From contig LR746269.1 of the NCBI GenBank assembly GCA_902729315.2, forward strand, positions 3,482,001-3,546,000: 64,000 bases of DNA, read 5' to 3'. A program made the position numbers and the translations under genes. The notes under the pieces are model-generated. The model was not told where the DNA came from. It did not search any database and saw only the letters and a program-made list of their open reading frames with translations. Source of the stretch: Spirodela intermedia (Eukaryota > Streptophyta > Magnoliopsida > Alismatales > Araceae). Positions 37,501 through 55,560 of the stretch are shown one piece after another (position 1 is the stretch's first letter; every line of letters starts with the position of its first letter).

Positions 37501-40020
37501 CAATCCACCACATTCTTGGTCCCTAGTTTAACAAGCTGACTAAGTGTAAAAAACTTCTCATGTATTCAAATATTATCCTTAATGTATTCCACTATTGTGC
37601 AACATAAAATAACCTTTCCTTCATTATTTTTTTTCTAACTCTAAAACTTATTTGAAGTTTTAAATTTTAACAATGGGTTAGAGTCATAGTGTTAGTAAAG
37701 ACTGATAGTGCCATATTAAAGCTTCTAATAAGCTAAATCCAAGAAAGCATGTGGAGAAGTGATTACTTACAAGTAGTGTAGTTCAGTAGGAAAGAGAGAA
37801 GATAGCATAAATAGCTATGCTCACTAAGTACTAATGGCTTTTAATTTGTAGGAGATTAGTGAAATATAAGAAGCTTGATGGCTTTTTGATAGTGAATGTA
37901 GGTTTCATGCTAAATTATTTTAACATCTATCCATACTTATTTTGTATAAATTTGTCTTTACAATATTTCACCACTATTTTAGTGTTGGCTTTTGGAGTTT
38001 GTAGTTTTGATAATGACAGGAATGGGAAGAAGGTTAAATTATTAGTAGTTAGGATACCAAAATTATCTTGAGATATTATAGATTGACATAATATTTTCCT
38101 GCACCATAGAGTGATTGCTTGACTGATTGCATAATTAGAGTGTCTCTTTCTATTTTTAAGAAGAGAGTAAACTCACCTAGATAGATGATTTTTACACTAA
38201 TGGCTAGAAAAGCAATCTAAAAGGGTAATGGGGTAAATAAAAATGATTAGAAATAGCTTACAATGAGCCAAAACGCATTAGAGGATAACAAGCATCAAAA
38301 TTGAAGAAAATGTAGTTTCTTCTTCATGATTCTTGAAAATGATCAGTATGTTTAAAATGCTCTAACATGCTTTATAAAAAAATCTTGAAATTTCAGACTT
38401 ATTTCACTACAAGATTTTTTATTTTATACAACTAAAGAGTCTACTCAACTAAGAGAGAAACAAATAATGAAAGCATCACATAAAAAAAGAGAAAACTAAA
38501 AGAAATGTATTACTATTTAAGTAGCCTTCAACTGTGCCATTGCCATTGAGAGATCATTATCTAGCCAATTCTTGATAGATTTAAAATCATAAAATAATAT
38601 AAAAATCAGCCAATATATAATACAAATTCTTCTTAATTCTCAAGGTGAGGAAAATTCATTCAGAAATCAAAATCAGTGAAATTCTTCCAAAAGTTTAAGG
38701 GCCTCTTCTCTAGAAGATGCTTTTGCATCTTGAGGCCAAGGAATTCAGATCATGAAACCAATGCATTCAAGAACTATAAATTATTCTTATCTCTCTCTTT
38801 AGTACTTCTAGTACTCATGCCTCCTAGAGTTGTAAATCTTGATGAAGTTAGATGGTTGCTAATCTAGTTGCCCTCCTCAAGCTATGAATCTAGATAAGAC
38901 TAAGTAGATGTTAATTAAGTTAACCTTCTAAAGTTTTGAATAAAAAATGAGTGTTTCTGAGAAGTATGGGTTGATCATATCCTTGAAATCTAGTGAAGAA
39001 TAGTTAAACCTTGTCGTCAACAATATTAGCATTTAAAAAATCAAATTACAAGAATAAAAGAAAATGAGTACTTTTGTGTAAAATAAAATCTATGAAAATA
39101 TAATAACACTATATTTTTTCAGTATTTGAGAAAGGATTTTTCATAAGAGATTAGAGAGGACTCTCAAGCTGTTAAATCCCCTTCACAGATGAGTTTTCAC
39201 ACTTCCATTAATTTGAACATTGAAAACAAGTGTTTTTGAGCTCACAATGTTTTCAAGTGTTCTCATCAACACTTAACTAGGTGAAAACATTTTCATTCCA
39301 TCTTCAACTATATTGGAGATAACTTGTAAGTTGTTTCACTTTACTCTTGAATTTCTTGCATGTAAGGTATAGACATCTTAAGAATCCATTTTATATTAAG
39401 TCTGGGGCAGTGGAGTGGAATAACATAAGGGTCATTAAAGGAGTAGAAAACTATCCATCTTGTAGTGAGTCTAGGATTATCCACTGTCATATAAAATATA
39501 ATACCTAAGAAGGACAATGATATATAATTATTGGAGGTATGCCAACACATTCATCTTTTCAAACAGTTGTGAATGATAGTAGGCCTTTCCTATTTACTCT
39601 CTTGCATCAATTTGACTCTATGCTTCAAGTAGTATGTATTGAGCAGCTAAGCTTGGTGTCCACCCCAATATTACTCATTTAATTCTCTATCTAGGTCTCA
39701 AATTCAAACATTGCAAGGGAAAATGTGCTTGATCTTAATCCAAGCTAGTTGAGAGGCTTGATTAAGTACTATAACAAGTGTTGGGCCTCATTAATCTATC
39801 TCTTATTACATTAGCAGCCTCTAACATTTTTTTTCCCTGAAATAGTTGTATTCCCCAATGTGAGTTATCAACACTAGTTTTGTAAGGTTTTTGGTCAAGG
39901 TGCGAATCCTATTAGTTTTTCTAATGGGGTTAGACCAAATTCGGGCCTTGAGAAATACGGGCTAAGCTTTAAGTATGCTCCCATTTAACCAGACTCGTAA
40001 ACCACGTATAATGGACTGAT
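37501..40020. other. AT-rich spacer, nothing identified
   Basis: No coding region, RNA gene or transposon domain recognised. The base composition rises in GC from about 40,020, where the PFA-DSP promoter region begins. Confidence 0.45.
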
Positions 40021-45209
<5,189 letters not shown>

Positions 45210-46047
45210 GCTGAAAAGTTTATCTCATTATGGGCGTGAACTCCATGATGGTAGCGGAAGCAGAGCGGAAAAGACTCCCGTCAGGCTTTGATTTTATCTT
45301 CTTCTTATTATTGCGTGTTGTGATGGACAAGAACTATAACTTTTCCATTTATTTTCCATTTTGTGCGGATCCCCTTAATCTAATTTTGGCTTTCGAATGA
45401 AATCTTAAATTTTCGGTGTATTTTTCATATGCATATGTGACTAGGGGTTTGGTGTGATTCTGTCTGAAGGGATTTTTTTCTTATCATCGCCACCAAGCTA
45501 TTGGTGTAGGATTCTTTTGCCTATGTTGGATGTTCCTCAAAACAGCAAATGTTTATAACTTCCAATATCGAGAAATATTTAGTGGCCTCTTTTCTTTTGC
45601 CTTAATCAGTATGGTAGTTTCTTGCATCCTCACTGACCTATACTGAATTTCGCATGTCTAGCACTCTACTATGTTTACCAAATGCAAAGACTTGAAACAT
45701 TGTCATTTTATTTCCTTCATTTCCTTTGCTCAAATTGGCATGAAATTAACGAAAAAAATATTTTTATTTATGTTCTAAGTGAATGATTGTCAGGGTTTGG
45801 CTACCTTAGCTAATGGAGAGGTTTTCCATGTAACTTAATTAATGGAGAACGAAGTTATGGGCTTGCATAAAAGTGGTATCTTGTCCACCTCACCCTCTGT
45901 CTTTCTCATCTTTTGTCTCTTTCCCCTTCTATCATTCTTCTTGTTCTGTATTGTTAACTTTTCTTGTTCCCTCAGTGGCCTCGTTTTATATGTCATGCAT
46001 GCAAACCCCAAATAAATGAAAAAGTGGTTTATTTCATCATGATCATC

Positions 46048-46051
<4 letters not shown>
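45210..46051. other. 3' flank of PFA-DSP
   Basis: Probably holds the 3' UTR in its first few hundred bases. No other feature seen. Confidence 0.45.

Positions 46052-46128
<77 letters not shown>
46052..46128. repeat. Compound microsatellite (TC)n(CA)n
   Basis: An uninterrupted CT run up to 46,090 is followed directly by a CA run to about 46,127. This is a classic compound dinucleotide repeat, likely polymorphic in length. Open frames across it are artefacts. Confidence 0.97.
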
Positions 46129-46131
<3 letters not shown>

Positions 46132-46342
46132 TCGCACGCTCATGCTATCTCTCCATCTCTTTCTATACTCATCCTCTTTTTACTTGGTACTTCATGTTTC
46201 ATCCATCTAAGAGTACCTTCCAGTGAGACAATCTGATTTTGCTAAAGCAATAAGTAAAAGGCTTTTGGTTTCTAGAGAGTAATTCATGGCATGCATGGTG
46301 TGCAGCACTGTGTAATTTAGCAGAGAACATTTGAAGTGTTGA

Positions 46343-46456
46343 TGACATCACCACTTGCCACCATTTGTATTGAACTTCAATGACATCACTACTTGCCCCC
46401 ATTCATATTAGACTTCAATGACATGACCACTGGTCACCATTGGTATTAAACTTTTC
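46343..46456. repeat. Minisatellite, three 38-bp units
   Basis: Units at 46,343-46,380, 46,381-46,418 and 46,419-46,456 all start TGACAT(C/G)A and contain a CCACTTGCCACCATT-like core. Units 1 and 2 are closest; unit 3 is more diverged. Confidence 0.88.
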
Positions 46457-49400
46457 TTAAATCTAAGTTCTAGGATTCCAATGAACATCTAGTGGTAAGC
46501 CTATTGAGAGGAAGTTTCTGAAAAGATTTGACTTGTTCCATCAATAGTGTTTTTTAATAATTTCCAATCTTTGTTTACAAACTTTGGTTTACTATAGTTG
46601 GTAATGGTATGCATGATTACGATATGTTCTTGATCGCCAATGAACTCGTGTCATAGGGGGTTGCATCTAAACTTTTCTGCTTCCACCAACCCATTCCAAC
46701 CTTGATTGTTGCTTGGCCAACAGTCAGCAGTCTTGGTAACGTGTGGAAACACACCAAGACTCAAGTGATATATATTATTCACTATTTTAGGACTATATAA
46801 GGACTTTCTTCTCTTTCCTAAGGTGTTCTCCCATCATAGGTGGATGCCCTTATATCATGTAGCCCTGCTAATTGTCCCTATAACCACCTCAAGAAGTTAT
46901 TGGGTGGTGTTGGTCATGTCAATGGTTGGGTAACCATCACCTTAATTGCCTTCGCTCATGACAAAGAAATAATCTAGTCTATGGTCGATGCTTAATATGT
47001 GCCCATGTCTGTCTACCTTTATGTTGCATTGTGTCACCCATAGTGTCTCCAAAAACTACACCATGTTGCTCAACAGCACGTGTTGTGTTGCATAGTACCA
47101 TTGTGCACATCTTTGTATGTGGTGCTCAAGTTGTGTCCACACAATGTTAGTGTCATCTTACGTTATGATATGCCATTTAATGCACGTGCACCCCTATATA
47201 TTTTGTGCTGTCGCATGTGCTGAGCTGTGACATGTCATGTTTATGTGAACATGGTTGTTTCCATGACCACCGAGCCTAATGCCAATAGGTCTTTATTCCT
47301 CACCGTGAGATGTGTCACAGCTTGTCTCGCAGAGTTTCGTGTTTATGTTATCTAGATAGGAAAAGGAGAGATAAAATACAAAATAATTAAAAAAATTATA
47401 TTATATCGTGTTGGAATCAATAGAACAACAATTGAAATCAAGTCAATTTCTAATAAATTGAACGGTGAAGGAGAGTAGAGTAAAGAAAATAGAAAATACA
47501 AGGCGTTCCAAGAGGGAGGAAAGGAGGAACAAGAATTGGAATCAAAGAGCTGATTCACCAAGTCTCCTTCCCTCTTTCCTATATTCTTCATCTAAAGGGT
47601 ACAAAAACGTAAGACTGCTCTCTTATTTAATTGTGACTCTCACATAACGTAACTAGAACGAAAAGTAAGTCTTGAACTCGATCATGAAAAAGAAGTCATA
47701 ATCTATACCTCCCCCTCTATCTACATTAGCCTTGTCCTCATGACCAAAGTCATGAAAGCCACCTTGAAAGGACCTTCCTATCCATAAGATGAGCTAATCT
47801 ATTTGTGACATTGTTTTGCTTGATCATCCACCTATCAGAAGTTGATTAGGGCATCTCTTATTTCTTTTATCCACGTACATGTAGAGTTGTTTGAGAAACT
47901 TTATGCTGACTGATCTTGGGATTTAAAAATGACACAAGAAACATATGATTAATCTTTGTCGCTCTAAGAAGGCCAAGTTAGAAAGCATTGATCGAGTTCA
48001 TTTGATTATTCAGGAAGCAAGCTAAAAATAGAGCTTAACTTACAATTTCCTCTTTTAAGAACAGAACCCAATCCATGTAATGACAGCTGAACGAATATGA
48101 AACTTCACACTTTTAGAAGTCAATATTTTCTCCCTAAGTCAACAAGTTATTTCATTCTAACTCTAGCATAAGAAAGATTTTCTTATAGTTTTTTCAATAT
48201 TATATCTCTTTTAATTCTCCATGCACAATAAACTTTAGCAGTCCCTTCCTTCATGGAGGAGCCACTTCATACAATGCCTTAGATTTTTTGAATGTCAAGT
48301 TGATTGACAACTCTACTTAGCCCAAGGCAACCGTCTCCTCTAACATTTCAGCTGCTCACTACAAAGGCACCTCACGTAGATTGATATGCCTCAACTCAAT
48401 GACTTACCTTCCCCATGTATTTGTGGATAAGAGGCAAAGGTCTACCTGAAAGATTGAAGAACTAATTCCAAAAACTAACGGTAAAACTCTCGTCCCTATC
48501 ATTGGTAGTCTTTAATATTCTAATCTATATTGTGGCTAACTCCTATTTGATCTATGAATAAAAATGATACTTGTTGAGATGGTGAAAGACATTGTTAAAT
48601 AATCTATAAAACTTTTAACCATTTTTTTTTAAAAAGGCAAGCATTGAAAACTATTGTATAAAAATATATTTTTTTCTCATTCATATTTTTATTGAATTTA
48701 AGTCAATAACCACCCATTATTAAAAGAGTCAAGGGTGAAATGGAAAATTGATGGCAATGGTCTTTATTTTAGGAAAAATGATTTTTGTGTTGACAAAATA
48801 CATAAAAATATAAATAATAGTTTTATACTAAAATAATATTAATTTTAAAAAAAATAATGGCAGAACATTTTACAACACTTTAAAAGCTCTCGTGTAATTT
48901 GGTTGTGTGACCTATCGTTTAAGTTTCTACTTTTAGGTAGGGAGTTTTATGCACAATGAAAAAGACAAGCAATTATAATTAGTAACTTTATATCTCTAGC
49001 ATAATGTCTTAAACACATTAAATCATTAAACCTTTAGATTTCATGCTTTTCAGTCACTTTCTTGTGGTAAGTGAGTAGTCTTGATATTAGAAATGACCAA
49101 ATGAGTGCAAGAGTGACTCAACTCATGAACAAAGCTCTCTTCAAAAATCTAAAAAGTGTGTCAACACTAATAACAGTCCATTTATAGTGTATAATCTAGA
49201 GTTTATGCATATAGTTTGATTATTTTTAGTAAGCATCATGCCTTGAATTCAATGTAATACACTATTATTAGTTGATTAACTTCCATGTAAGAGGGATGAT
49301 TTATACTTGAAATGTGATTTACAAACATAGCCCATTATACATTTTAAAATGTGTTTATACATAGAAATGTGTTTTTGTATGGACTATTGATTGCAAACTG

Positions 49401-51887
49401 GTTTTAAATATATATAAAGTAGTGAACAAGATTTGAATATCATTTGAAATTTATTAAATGATATTTCGAAATTTTAGAAGGATGAAGGAGGAGGATCTTA
49501 TTCATTATGGACTTATGTCTAATTTATATTTATGAGAGGGACGTTGGATATTTCAAAAGGCATCACTTTATCTCGTGTGAGATTAAGTGATGAAAAATCT
49601 TTTAAAATATCTTATGTAGGTCCCATGTGAGAACCTTTCTAATAAATGAAAATCAATTGTAGGAAATGACAACAGAGAACGTGGTGTACCAAATCAAAAT
49701 GACTGAAGAAAGAAAGGATGGCTAACCTAATTTTTAGGACTTGTAACTCATCTCAGCCATTCGTGAGGCTTTGTCAGAGGAGACCAATGGAGCAAAGAAG
49801 GGAAAGCATCAGCACAATGACCCATATATACTCTTTTCTGACGTAAAATTAAGGTAATCTATTTACGATGAAGAGGACGCCAACAAACAAGTGTAGAACT
49901 CTTTTAGATCTTTCTTGAGTGGAATATTCTTGTTTGAGTTTCTTTTAGAAGATTGTTGAGCATATGAAGAAAGTTTGTTGTCTTTCTTTCTCTTCGCTCC
50001 AAAGACAAATATTTGGAGTCTATTTCTACCTTTTTCACCCCATGAAATATAGTAGAATTGTCATTTTCTTTCTCATCCTCCAATGGAGTACGGTTGGGGA
50101 ACAATTATCCGTGGATTCTGGTCCATCTTGGTGAGCATCATCGTGCAACGTATAACCTGCTCAAGCATGCAGTAGGTGACGGCTACCACAGCACAAAAGA
50201 GAGCAACCTTCTTAAGGGTTAGTCATTCTCATTTTACTTGTAGATATAGGTGCATCATCCCCTTGAGTAAAGTAAGATTTATTTCATCAGTTACTCTTAT
50301 TCTCCTCCAATCATCACATCTAAACATTCATCCTTCTTAGTTAAGTTTGTTGCAATCATACATTCGAATTTCTAACTATCCTTGTGATCGACCCAGATAT
50401 TACCAATATTTCATCTAGTAAGTTTTATGACAATTTTCGATTTATAAATTTTAAAAAATCTACCTAGGCTTTAATTACAACGATAGTTTTTGGAGATCAA
50501 ACACATATGTAGGAAATGACTCAAATCTTATTCATTACTTAACCAAATGAATCAACCCTTTTATGAGGGCAAAAAGATAATTTAAAACTAAAACATATTA
50601 AAATATCTTACAACTCTTGATTCCATTGTAAATGTTTTAATTAATTTGATGAAAATTTATTTTAATTTTCACATATAATTTTCTATAAATTTTATTAGTT
50701 CTGTTATTCAAAGTAAGAAAGAAATTGACAAGTAGAGAAAGGCATTTAGGGGGCAAAGTGCTATAGTGTAAAATTGGGATAACATATGTTGTTATAATCC
50801 CTTCAAAATTAGTTGTTGAAACTTACAAGTAGCCATAGAAGAATTAAGAAGAGATGAGCAAGGCACAAATCTAATTCACTCTTTAAGTAATGAATCTAGA
50901 AAAATGTTTTTGGATAACACTTTGCTCAGCTAGAGCTATAAATTATAATATGAGGTTTGCTAAACCTTTATATAGACTCATTATGCTAACTAAAATTAGT
51001 AGAACCTAAAGATGTAATGATAGTATAGATGAAGAGGGACAAATCCTTATAGCTTTTGGTTCTACATACTGATAGGAAACTAGAAATGAGAGGAGAATCA
51101 GATAAAGGCTAATTTACCTTCTTCTTTTTGTTCTTTTAAAAGCCTCCATCAAACCAATAGAGGATGCACACCTCATTATGTGCTATATGTACTTGTAAAT
51201 TATGTGTTCACTTAAGATATATAAATTAGATGGTTCTTCACATTTAGACCAAAGATCTAAATTTGGCTCCTATTGTCATGAAAGTAGAGGGGAAGGCTCC
51301 TAGTCCCTAGAAACTAGAAAGTAGAGAATGTTTCTTATTAGCTTAAAACTTTTGCATTAGTTTGTCTCTTAGTGCTGAAAACTAGAGGTGATTGTAAAAA
51401 TCCAACAGTCTAATGTAATTATTTTTCTAATAATACAAGCAAAGGGAAAATGAGAAATCCCCTGGAGAGTGAACTTGGATAGTCAGACTAAATGACAATA
51501 AAATATGTGCATTGCGTCCATGATTGTTCTCATATCAATATGTATTGAATCAGACCAAACGACAGTCTCACCATATCAAAATTCTATGAAATCGACAACT
51601 AAAGACTGAAAAGCCAGGAGGGAGATTATCCAAGTGAGTATAAGATATTGGAGTGGCAAAATCTTTGAAAGTCAAGAAATCTGAGGAGACATAGAAGGTT
51701 GAGGCCAACACAACCCACACTTGGGAAAGTTAATATATACTGATCCTCAAATTCACTGGTAATAAGTATGTTTACAGAGCAGAAACAACATTGGGTACTA
51801 TAGCTTCGGTGACCTCATGTAGGGATGAGAGCTTCTGTCAGGATCCACAGTGGAACAGGCACAAGATGAGGCTCCACAGCACCGGTA
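46457..51887. other. AT-rich spacer with possible minus-strand retroelement remnants
   Basis: No intact gene. On the minus strand at about 47,700-48,310, weak similarity to gypsy integrase ends was noticed (ALYEVAPPWRKG near 48,270; a FHDFGHEDKANVDRG-like end near 47,740). Stops are frequent and no LTR was located. 48,500-51,880 shows nothing recognisable. Confidence 0.3.
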
Positions 51888-53444
51888 TTAATCCAGAAGG
51901 GGGCTACCTTCCTTGATGAGCACAAAGACGCTGCTCCCATCACCCCGCGAGATCCTCAGCTCGTCGTCGAGGTAAGTGGTCAGCAGCCATGACTCTGCAT
52001 TGGTGTTTGTTATTGGGATCTTCAGAGGGGGGCGATCGGAGATGCTTTTGGCGACCGAGGATGCTGCATCCTGAATGGACGTGATGATGCCCTTGAATGG
52101 AGAGAGGTCCACGTTCTGCCCAAAAAATTCCACCTTCTCGGGCACAACAATTGAATCCGTCAACTGGGGTGTGCCGACAATTCCCTCCTCAAACTTGATC
52201 TGCACACCCACAGCAGAGTCACAATCTTCAGACATCGTGAAGAGACCAGGAGGTGACGATATGAATATACACGAAACACTTGCCAGCCAGGAATTTCTAC
52301 AGAGCGACTGAATTTTGAGAGAAAAAAAAAGAAGAAAAGATTGGAAAGTGGATTCCCGCAATCTTCAGCATGAAGAAGCCAATAAAGATAAAGTACTGCA
52401 ATCTATCAATTTTTCAGCCCATTTGCTCTAGACACTGTCCGGTCAGTCTAGCTAATTGAGAGTCAAACTCTCTGGATTTTAAGCCGCAGTGGAAATTAAC
52501 CTTTGTTAACCAAAAGGGCTAATTTTGCAGGAAGATTTGACGGTTTGCACAGGAACCAGCGAGATTGAAGGAGAAGAACAGGCGTGAGTGTGCTCACCTG
52601 AACGCGCTTGGGGCTGCGGACCTCGAACTTGGCGTTGGTTGAGACGGAGGTGGTGGCCAAAGGCCCCGCAAATCGCACGGAATTCTGAACCGTGAATGAT
52701 TCCGAATCGATAGTCTGCGAAATCTCCTCCACCTTCACCAGCTGGGGAACCCTGTTCGTCGCTAGCAGGGGGAGCAGCCCCGAGAACGACGTGTACCTGT
52801 TCGCCATTCACGACAACGAAGACTTGAGAATCCGTTCGAAAGGTCGTTCATTCTTCGGTGTTCTGATCCTAACCTCAGAATTGTCTGACACCGAACGAAC
52901 TCGGGAGATATGAAACGGGAGAAATGGAAACTTACGCGAGGATCCACTTGCCGTTCAGGAGGGAGAGGGCCTCCGTTGGGGCTGGGGTGGGATTTCGGGA
53001 TTCCAGCTGCGTGATGAGCTCCACGATCTCCGCACGCGTCTCGCTCGACACCTTCAACCCTCTGTCTGTGCCGTAGAGCAGCTCCTTGAGCTTCGTCTTC
53101 AGCTCGCCGATTACCGCGTCAGCCGCCGATTCCTCTGCTTCCGCCACCGCTGCGCCCGCGCCCTGAGGCCCATCCGGGGCTTCCCGACCCCACTCGTCGT
53201 CGTCTGTGACCGCGCGAGCCCGGAGGCCCGCCGCCCGCCCGCCGCCCCGAGGGAGTATGCTGCCCGTCGAGACGCCACTCGCGAAGTCGCAGGAGAGCTT
53301 CAGAGCTGGGGAGCGGAGATTCGCCGCCGCAAGAGTTGAGCGCGAGTCACGGTGGCGATGAGAGGCGGAGGCAACGGGGAGGGTCTTGACGGGGAAGGCG
53401 TGGCAGGGAGAGGCGCCTGCCATGTTCCGCAGTAAGCCGCTCAC
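51888..53444 (-). CDS. Plastid fibrillin / plastid-lipid-associated protein, three exons
   Basis: PAP/fibrillin family protein, expected in plastoglobules or thylakoid-associated lipid bodies, where it binds lipids and stabilises carotenoid and lipid structures. Minus-strand exons by eye: 53,444-52,936, 52,796-52,598 and 52,199-51,888, all GT/AG with matching phases, giving 339 residues. Residues 1 to about 78 are Ser/Ala/Arg-rich and look like a plastid transit peptide. An acidic stretch follows (TDDDEWG). The PAP domain runs from about 113 to the end: [17 protein letters not shown], the lipocalin-like [18 protein letters not shown], the [10 protein letters not shown] and [12 protein letters not shown] blocks, and a C-terminal [12 protein letters not shown]. 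The last two features are typical of the FBN1/FBN2 subgroup. Met8 (53,423) is an alternative start. The exon 1 region is very GC-rich. The family is secure; the exact fibrillin number is not. Confidence 0.94.
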
Positions 53445-54415
53445 ACCGTGTCAGGAAATCAGGGTCCTTTTCCTGCTGTGTGAGGGTGAGGGTGAGGGAG
53501 AGGGAGAGGGCGAGAGGGAGGCTTCCATATAGAGCTCGGTGGACTAGTCTCCACCAACTTCAGACGTCTCTAGAAGCAGGGCGTTCCTTTTTCTTCGAAA
53601 AATAAGATTTTTTGTGAATGCAGTCAGTTCGTCACACCAGATATTTCCCCCTCCTCCCGGCCACGGGCGTCCGATTCGCTCCTCCGAGGGAGACGAGAGA
53701 GCGAGCGACGTCAACCGCCATCCAGAAGCTTCCACGTCTTCGTACTCTCTCTCACCCACCGTCTCTCGCCCTCTCATCACTCTTGTCGTGATTAATACGT
53801 GGAGCTTTCAACGGCAATAACAGGTTCCACTTGGGCAGATCTTGCGCTCGTTCTTCTTGGGGGGGGGATGGAAGGAGGCGGCCCTGGCGGTCGCGCCGAC
53901 ACCGCTTGCCATGAGAGGAAGGGAAAAAATTCGAGCGTCTTTTTCATGCTTTCTTCGACTAAACGCCTCCAGTATAATTTCCTCTTATTGAGAAATAAAT
54001 ATTAGGTTTGTCGAGAAAAAGGGAGCCCTAGGAGAGAGATAGCCTCGGCAGGAGATCTTGATCCAACCTGGGCAAGAGACGTTCGATCCCCCTTCTCTCC
54101 CATTCCTTTCGCTGTACCACCGACGAATGAATTTTTTGTTCTTTCTTTAGATTACTGCTGCGTAAGGATCACCGAGTAGGCCAGGGCAGATCTGATCTCT
54201 TTCTTCGATTGCAAGGTGTAGTGCTCCAAAATGTCGTTGTTTCTAGATACTGTAGGTTGAGAATGTTCCCTCCTTTCAACCAGATCGCAGTTCTTTGAGC
54301 GAATTCTGCCTCTAGAGATCACCGGCCAGTTTGTCGGTCAAGTGTGTGATGGCCAACTATAGTCTACCTTGCTCACTCTGCCGTTTCCCAACCTTGGCCA
54401 GCTAGAGTCAAGTGA
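53445..54415 (-). promoter_or_regulatory. Upstream region of fibrillin
   Basis: GC-rich near the gene, with a GTGAGGG/GAGAGGG purine tract at about 53,480-53,520 in the likely 5' UTR. It ends at the chromovirus insertion. Before that insertion this sequence and 60,951-61,401 formed one divergent promoter of about 1.4 kb shared with MOCS3. Short open frames have no domain. Confidence 0.5.
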
Positions 54416-54420
54416 GGTTC
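54416..54420. repeat. Target-site duplication, left copy (GGTTC)
   Basis: GGTTC directly abuts the left LTR. The same five bases abut the right LTR at 60,946-60,950. Five bp is the usual duplication length for Ty3/gypsy integrases. Confidence 0.88.
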
Positions 54421-55017
54421 TGATAGGTACCTAGGGTCGAGGATAATAAGACGCTGGGAAGTTGATTGACTGCAAACAGCTTATTTCACTAGAGCTCAAG
54501 CTCGGTTACAATCTGACGGGGTCACACCACACAGAGAGTGAGAGAGTAAGAGAGTAAGAGAGTGAGACAGGGAGAACAAAAAAGGAAGAGTCCTGACAGG
54601 GCTCTTCTACATCAAGGGGAAGGGGGAAGGCTAGTTCGAGATAGCCGATCTCTAGGCTCCTCAAAGACTCCGCAAAAAGACCTCCTCCCGTTCTACTCGT
54701 TGTTCTGATCTTATAAATTGATTTGTCAACCATTGGGTCGACATTTTTATCAAATTCGTTGAGTCCCTCTGAGAGACCCGACTACCTCATATCTGATCTT
54801 AATGATTCGGCTGCTCCATATCTTATCTTAACGACCTGACCATTTCAGAACATAGCTGTCAAGGTCTAATGCCATTCGACCATCTGCATCATTTTCTGCC
54901 ACTAAACCATTGTCAGTCTATTATCTCATACATGTCTTTGGGTATTTACTTTGAGTAGCATCTCTCTACTAGGATTGCTGTCCATGTGGTAATAGATTTG
55001 TGACGAGAGCCTCAACA
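54421..55017 (-). repeat. 3' LTR of the chromovirus
   Basis: 597 bp; on the minus strand it starts TGTTGAGGCTCTCGTC and ends GGTACCTATCA. It pairs with 60,409-60,945. It contains GAGAGTAA-type tandem repeats near its 3' end. Many CpG sites of the other LTR are TG or CA here. Confidence 0.92.
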
Positions 55018-55032
55018 ATACTCTCTCCTAAG
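55018..55032 (-). other. Polypurine tract
   Basis: On the minus strand TTAGGAGAGAGTAT lies immediately before the TGTTGAGG start of the 3' LTR, the position expected for the plus-strand priming site. Confidence 0.6.
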
Positions 55033-55059
55033 AGATTCACCTCATCTTAAAGAGAAAAA

Positions 55060-55560
55060 TTGGTAGTGAATGATGTGAATTTATGTGGCTTCAGTCATAA
55101 GAATGTTCTTCCACTCAACTTGGACTTCTAGTCGAAACAAATTGTGCTAGACAAGTTGAATGGTCATGGGCTCGATGATCTATGTGAGCTCTTTGCCCAG
55201 GTGGAGGGGACTGATGGGTTCCGGAAATGGGGCTCTCTCTACCTTCTTGAGTTGTGAGATGTGGAAGATTGAGTGAAGGCCGGCAGAGGCAAGTAACCTT
55301 CTAGGCACCGACTCAGTTTGTTTAAGGAACTTAAATGGGTCGAAAAATTAGGGGGGGCAGCTACTCATAGGGCCACTGTGCGAGGAACTATTGGTGGTAG
55401 GGATGAAGCTAAAGGAAGATAGAGTCTCCCAATTGGAACTCTATCTCTATGCCGTCAATCAGCATGTGTCTTCATATAGGCTTGGGCCCAAATCAAATGA
55501 TGCTTGAGTTGGTTGAGCATTTGGTCCGATTTCTACAAGAGTCAGTCAACACCATCCATT
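55060..55560 (-). pseudogene. Chromovirus integrase C-terminus and chromodomain remnant
   Basis: Across stops the minus strand gives QAYMKTHADYGIEIEFQLGD (usual form: QAYMK..AD..R..VEF..GDWVF), then PYHQ, RPI and a VEWKNILMTEAT block like the LVxWKxLP..EATWE core of the plant chromovirus chromodomain. Degenerate; not expected to encode protein. Confidence 0.65.

Noticed and set aside
45964-46236. 90-codon open frame over the microsatellite
   Set aside because: It encodes only Ser-Leu and Thr-His repeats from the dinucleotide runs.
53455-53525. Telomere-like GTGAGGG/GAGAGGG repeats
   Set aside because: Not the plant telomere unit; a short purine-rich 5' UTR tract explains it.
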